DNA of 26,076 bases. It comes from an uncultured Bacilli bacterium (GTDB taxonomy: Bacteria > Bacillota_I > Bacilli_A > RF39 > UBA660). Location of the stretch: the NCBI GenBank assembly GCA_934153655.1, contig CAKPFH010000017.1, positions 1 through 26,076 on the forward strand, written 5' to 3'. Numbering within the stretch: position 1 is the first letter of the stretch; the number at the start of each line of letters is the position of its first letter. Positions 23,999 to 26,076 of the stretch are shown one piece after another. The notes below the pieces were generated by a model. The model saw nothing but the letters and a program-made list of their open reading frames with translations, did not search any database and had not been told where the DNA came from. A program made the translations under genes and the position numbers.

Positions 23999-24653
23999 AG
24001 AATTTAATTTAGAAAAAATAAATAGTTTAGTTTTAATTATTTCTTTTATATTATATTTATTAAGTATATATTTAGTAAATAATAAATATATTTTAATTAT
24101 TAATTATTTGTTTATTTATTATATAAGTTTAAAAAATAAAAATAAAATAATTAGATTTTTTAAAGATATAACAGGTATCTTATTATTAGGTTTTTTCTTT
24201 ATTAGTTTATTAAATTTAAATGTATTTATTCTTGATTATAAATATTATATATTTTTAATAGTTAAACTAAGTTTTTTAATTACTTATTTATTATTAGTAA
24301 TTAAAAATATTAAAATAAAAAAAATAAAGTATTTAAAAATAAGAAAAGGTTCTAAATATACTTTTAAAGAATTAAGAAGAAAGAAGATAGATGATTTTAA
24401 AGATAAAGAAACTAAAGAAATTAATAGTTATTTAGAAAGAGAAAATATTTTAGTTAACAGTGAATATGCAAAATTAATAAAAGATAATTTAGATAATTTA
24501 GCAAGCAATGAATTAAAAAATTATATCTGGATGAATTATTTAAGGTTTTATAAAAATCAAAAGAAAAAGAAAGATAATAATATTTCTAAATATGATTTTG
24601 TATTTTTAATAATACATGTTATAATTTTACTATTAAGTTTATTAGTGAGGTAA
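23970..24653 (+). CDS. Multi-pass membrane protein in the EcfT position
   Basis: This 227-residue protein has about four or five hydrophobic segments (about 19-37, 40-54, 68-83, 88-111 and 208-226) and a long, charged cytoplasmic stretch (about 112-205) rich in Lys and Glu. Its location between the second ATPase and truA, and the topology of helices then a cytoplasmic helical part then a last helix, are those of EcfT, the transmembrane coupling subunit. The Ala-Arg-Gly coupling motifs of EcfT are not seen, and overall similarity is too weak to assign by sequence alone. The ribosome binding site is AAAGGAAGTG. It is best called a probable, highly divergent EcfT. Confidence 0.6.
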   Translation: MYKKLITKLKEFNLEKINSLVLIISFILYLLSIYLVNNKYILIINYLFIYYISLKNKNKIIRFFKDITGILLLGFFFISLLNLNVFILDYKYYIFLIVKLSFLITYLLLVIKNIKIKKIKYLKIRKGSKYTFKELRRKKIDDFKDKETKEINSYLERENILVNSEYAKLIKDNLDNLASNELKNYIWMNYLRFYKNQKKKKDNNISKYDFVFLIIHVIILLLSLLVR

Positions 24654-24658
24654 TATTT

Positions 24659-25387
24659 ATGCGTTATTTAATTACTTTTTCTTATGATGGATCTAATTTT
24701 AATGGTTTTTCTAAACAATATGGTTTAAGAACTATACAAGGTGAAATGGAAAATGTTTTAAAATTTATTAATAATGGAGAAACTAAAATAGTTGGAAGTG
24801 GAAGAACTGATAAAGGTGTACATGCAATTAAACAGGTATGTCATGTTGATATTTTAGTTAATATAACGGAATATAAATTAAAATGTGCTATGAATAGTTT
24901 ATTACCAAAAGATATTCATGTAATTAGTACTAAAGTAGTAGATAATAATTTTCATGCTAGATATATGGTTAAAGAAAAAGTATATGAATATAAATTAAAT
25001 ATGGGAGAATATAATCCTATAGAAAGAAACTATGTTTATCAATTTAATAAGAAATTAGATGTTGATAAAATGATTGAAGCTTCTAAATATTTAATAGGAA
25101 TTCATGATTTTAAAGCTTTTACTCCTAATAAAGATATTAGAAATAATTATGTAAGAGAAGTATATAGTATTGAAATAACTAATAAAGATGATATAGTAAC
25201 CTTTATATTTAAAGGTAATGGTTTTATTAAATATCAAATAAGAAATATGGTAGGTTTATTAATTCAAGTAGGACTTAATAAAAAAGAAGTAATAGATGTT
25301 AAAAAAATATTAGATAGTAAAAATAGAAGTAATGGTTTTAGAACAAGTCATCCTGAGGGATTATATTTAAAAGATGTAATTTATTAA
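24659..25387 (+). CDS. truA: tRNA pseudouridine(38-40) synthase
   Basis: This 242-residue enzyme converts uridines 38-40 in the anticodon arm of tRNA to pseudouridine. The catalytic Asp51 is in GSGRTDKGVHA, preceded by the family start YLITFSYDGSNFNGF. The second conserved block FHARYMVKEKVYEYKL and the C-terminal FIKYQIRNMVG and HPEGLYL are all present. The GAGGT site precedes the ATG by 7 bases. It is 5 bases after the EcfT-like gene and probably in the same transcript; this ecfA1-ecfA2-ecfT-truA order is widespread in Firmicutes. It is followed by a hairpin terminator. Confidence 0.98.
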   Translation: MRYLITFSYDGSNFNGFSKQYGLRTIQGEMENVLKFINNGETKIVGSGRTDKGVHAIKQVCHVDILVNITEYKLKCAMNSLLPKDIHVISTKVVDNNFHARYMVKEKVYEYKLNMGEYNPIERNYVYQFNKKLDVDKMIEASKYLIGIHDFKAFTPNKDIRNNYVREVYSIEITNKDDIVTFIFKGNGFIKYQIRNMVGLLIQVGLNKKEVIDVKKILDSKNRSNGFRTSHPEGLYLKDVIY

Positions 25388-25392
25388 ATGTA

Positions 25393-25433
25393 AATAAAAA
25401 GTTATTAACAATTAATGTGGATAACTTTTTATT
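25393..25433. terminator. Hairpin terminator after truA, built on the DnaA-box repeat
   Basis: AATAAAAAGTTAT (25393-25405) pairs perfectly with ATAACTTTTTATT (25421-25433), leaving a 15-base loop. Both strands end in T-runs. The loop and 3' arm contain copy 1 of the 29-base direct repeat. Confidence 0.75.
25402..25430. repeat. Direct repeat copy 1 with an inverted pair of DnaA-box-like sites
   Basis: The 29-base unit consists of TTATTAACA, the spacer ATTAA, TGTGGATAA, then C and five T. TGTGGATAA is the exact reverse complement of the DnaA box TTATCCACA; the first nonamer is a two-mismatch version in the opposite orientation. The second copy at 25937-25965 differs at one base. Confidence 0.85.
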
Positions 25434-25875
25434 ATTTCTATTATTTGATTAGGAATAACTAAACAAATATTTTTAGGAAGTGTGATATCATTTTTTATAA
25501 TTAAATATTTTTTAATTTCATTTATATTGATTGATTTGTTTAAATGTTATTATATTTTGTTATATTTATTGAATAAAAATTTGCTTGTAATATAATATTA
25601 GAGTTTTGTTCATAGCAATTTAATTTAGATAAAGGTATAGTTATATTATTTGAAATTCTAGTTATATTTGCTAATTCTTCTATTCCTAATATTTCTTCTT
25701 TTATTTCTTTAAAGAGAGTAGCTAAATCATTTAAATCATTTTTTTCTATCTTTCCGCCTATTGTTTTTACAGGAGCACATAATTCATTATTAATTATTTT
25801 TCATCTATTAATATTTTGAGAACCTAATAATATACAATTATCAACTATTAATATACTTTCAACACCATTAATCAT
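25412..25875 (-). pseudogene. NUDIX-like hydrolase pseudogene (in-frame TGA plus frameshift)
   Basis: On the minus strand, ATG 25873-25875 has a good site (AAGAGGTAATT) and a near-perfect promoter. Codons 1-24 read MINGVESILIVDNCILLGSQ and NINR, then a TGA replaces a codon where a Trp would be natural (25801-25803). The frame goes on ELCAPVKTIGGKIEKNDL, then LFKEIKEEILG, a decayed NUDIX box (GG...E/D...KExxEE), until a TAA at 25540-25542. A different frame then stays open to 25412 (INEIKKYLIIKNDITLPK...NQIIEIIKSYPH). Two lesions in an otherwise clear gene of about 150 codons indicate a recently dead gene. The family is a NUDIX-type nucleotide hydrolase by motif only. Confidence 0.75.
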
Positions 25876-25898
25876 AATTACCTCTTATAATTAATTTT

Positions 25899-25928
25899 AT
25901 TATATATTAACATTATTTTTAATGTCAA
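25899..25928 (-). promoter_or_regulatory. Consensus promoter of the NUDIX-like pseudogene
   Basis: On the minus strand there is a perfect TTGACA -35 box (25923-25928), an 18-base spacer and a perfect TATAAT -10 box (25899-25904). It is the best promoter match in the window, although the gene it drives is broken. Confidence 0.8.
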
Positions 25929-25936
25929 TAAAAGAA

Positions 25937-25965
25937 TTATCAACAATTAATGTGGATAACTTTTT
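25937..25965. repeat. Direct repeat copy 2 with an inverted pair of DnaA-box-like sites
   Basis: This copy consists of TTATCAACA, the spacer ATTAA, TGTGGATAA, then C and T-run. TTATCAACA is one base from the DnaA box TTATCCACA and TGTGGATAA is its exact reverse complement, so this is a nearly palindromic pair. It lies between two divergent promoters. Confidence 0.85.
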
Positions 25966-25981
25966 TTAATTATGCTATAAT
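25953..25981 (+). promoter_or_regulatory. Promoter of the exported protein gene, overlapping a DnaA box
   Basis: There is a TATAAT -10 box (25976-25981) with TGC before it (extended -10). At a 17-base spacing the -35 position is TGGATA (25953-25958), which is part of the TGTGGATAA box of repeat copy 2. A protein bound there would compete with RNA polymerase. Confidence 0.65.
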
Positions 25982-26002
25982 ATTTATGAAAATAGGTGAG
26001 AT

Positions 26003-26076
26003 ATGAAAAAGAAAATATTTGTTTTTATATTTTTATTATTAGTAATAATAGGTGTAAGTTCTAGTTATGCTTATTT
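26003..26076 (+). CDS. Exported or membrane-anchored protein, partial (N-terminus only)
   Basis: Only 24 codons lie in the window. They encode a Lys-rich start (MKKK) and a hydrophobic core ending GVSSSYAY, which is a typical signal peptide with a possible signal peptidase cut after SYA, or an N-terminal anchor. AGGTGA provides the ribosome binding site 6 bases before the ATG. The family cannot be named from this fragment. Confidence 0.75.
   Translation, partial: MKKKIFVFIFLLLVIIGVSSSYAY

Noticed and set aside
25801..25803. TGA read as tryptophan (Mollicutes code)
   Set aside because: The TGA in the NUDIX frame is in a Trp-like position, but all Trp codons in rpoB, rpoC, cysS and others are TGG, the methyltransferase ends in TGA, and the cysS TGA forms an ATGA overlap with mrnC. 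The NUDIX gene also has a frameshift, so it is simply broken.
1..26076. tRNA or rRNA genes, CRISPR arrays, insertion sequences, riboswitches
   Set aside because: I looked for cloverleaf-like GC-richer patches, regularly spaced repeats, transposase motifs and long structured leaders and found none. The only repeated unit noticed is the DnaA-box pair near the right end.

Overview
The window is a very AT-rich (roughly a quarter G+C by eye) piece of a bacterial chromosome that looks like a low-GC Bacillota genome, close to the Bacilli/Mollicutes-related gut lineages. The reasons are purine-rich Shine-Dalgarno sites (GGAGG), the orders cysS-mrnC-rlmB-sigma factor, methyltransferase-rpoB-rpoC and ECF-like trio-truA, and a DUF378 protein, a SleB-type hydrolase and a LolA-like lipoprotein. 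All Trp codons inspected in the large conserved genes are TGG, and two genes end in TGA (the methyltransferase, and cysS in an ATGA overlap with mrnC), so the standard bacterial code is assumed. The exact taxon cannot be set from this window.

Layout. 1-6017 holds single-gene units on both strands: a partial membrane protein, a flavodoxin, a HIT protein, a YfcC-like transporter, a DUF378 membrane protein, a LolA-like lipoprotein, a small unknown protein, a stomatin-like SPFH protein and a SleB-type hydrolase. Bidirectional hairpin terminators separate several of them. 6138-10030 is a three-gene operon of unrecognised, mostly helical proteins that sits where rplK-rplA-rplJ-rplL usually stand. 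10037-18095 is the rRNA methyltransferase-like gene, rpoB and rpoC, with their own promoters and a possible attenuator hairpin. 18118-18619 holds a small unknown gene and the frameshifted stump of an ABC exporter ATPase. 18649-21751 is cysS-mrnC-rlmB-sigma factor. 21818-22389 is a membrane-anchored thioredoxin-fold-like protein with a strong terminator. 22425-25387 is a trio in the position of ecfA1-ecfA2-ecfT, followed by truA. 25388-26076 holds a decayed NUDIX-like gene on the minus strand, flanked by a 29-base direct repeat built from DnaA-box-like sequences, and then the start of an exported protein.

Most notable points. (1) The ECF-like trio has intact reading frames, but the second ATPase has lost its P-loop and both lack the classical ABC signature and switch histidine, so at most one ATP site could work. 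(2) The unknown operon before rpoB contains two proteins that appear to share an ancestral N-terminal helical segment. (3) RpoB has Asn instead of His at the E. coli 526 position, as reported for naturally rifampicin-insusceptible Mollicutes. (4) Two gene remnants were missed by simple ORF length. (5) A repeated inverted pair of DnaA-box-like sites flanks the decayed NUDIX gene, and one copy overlaps the promoter of the next gene.
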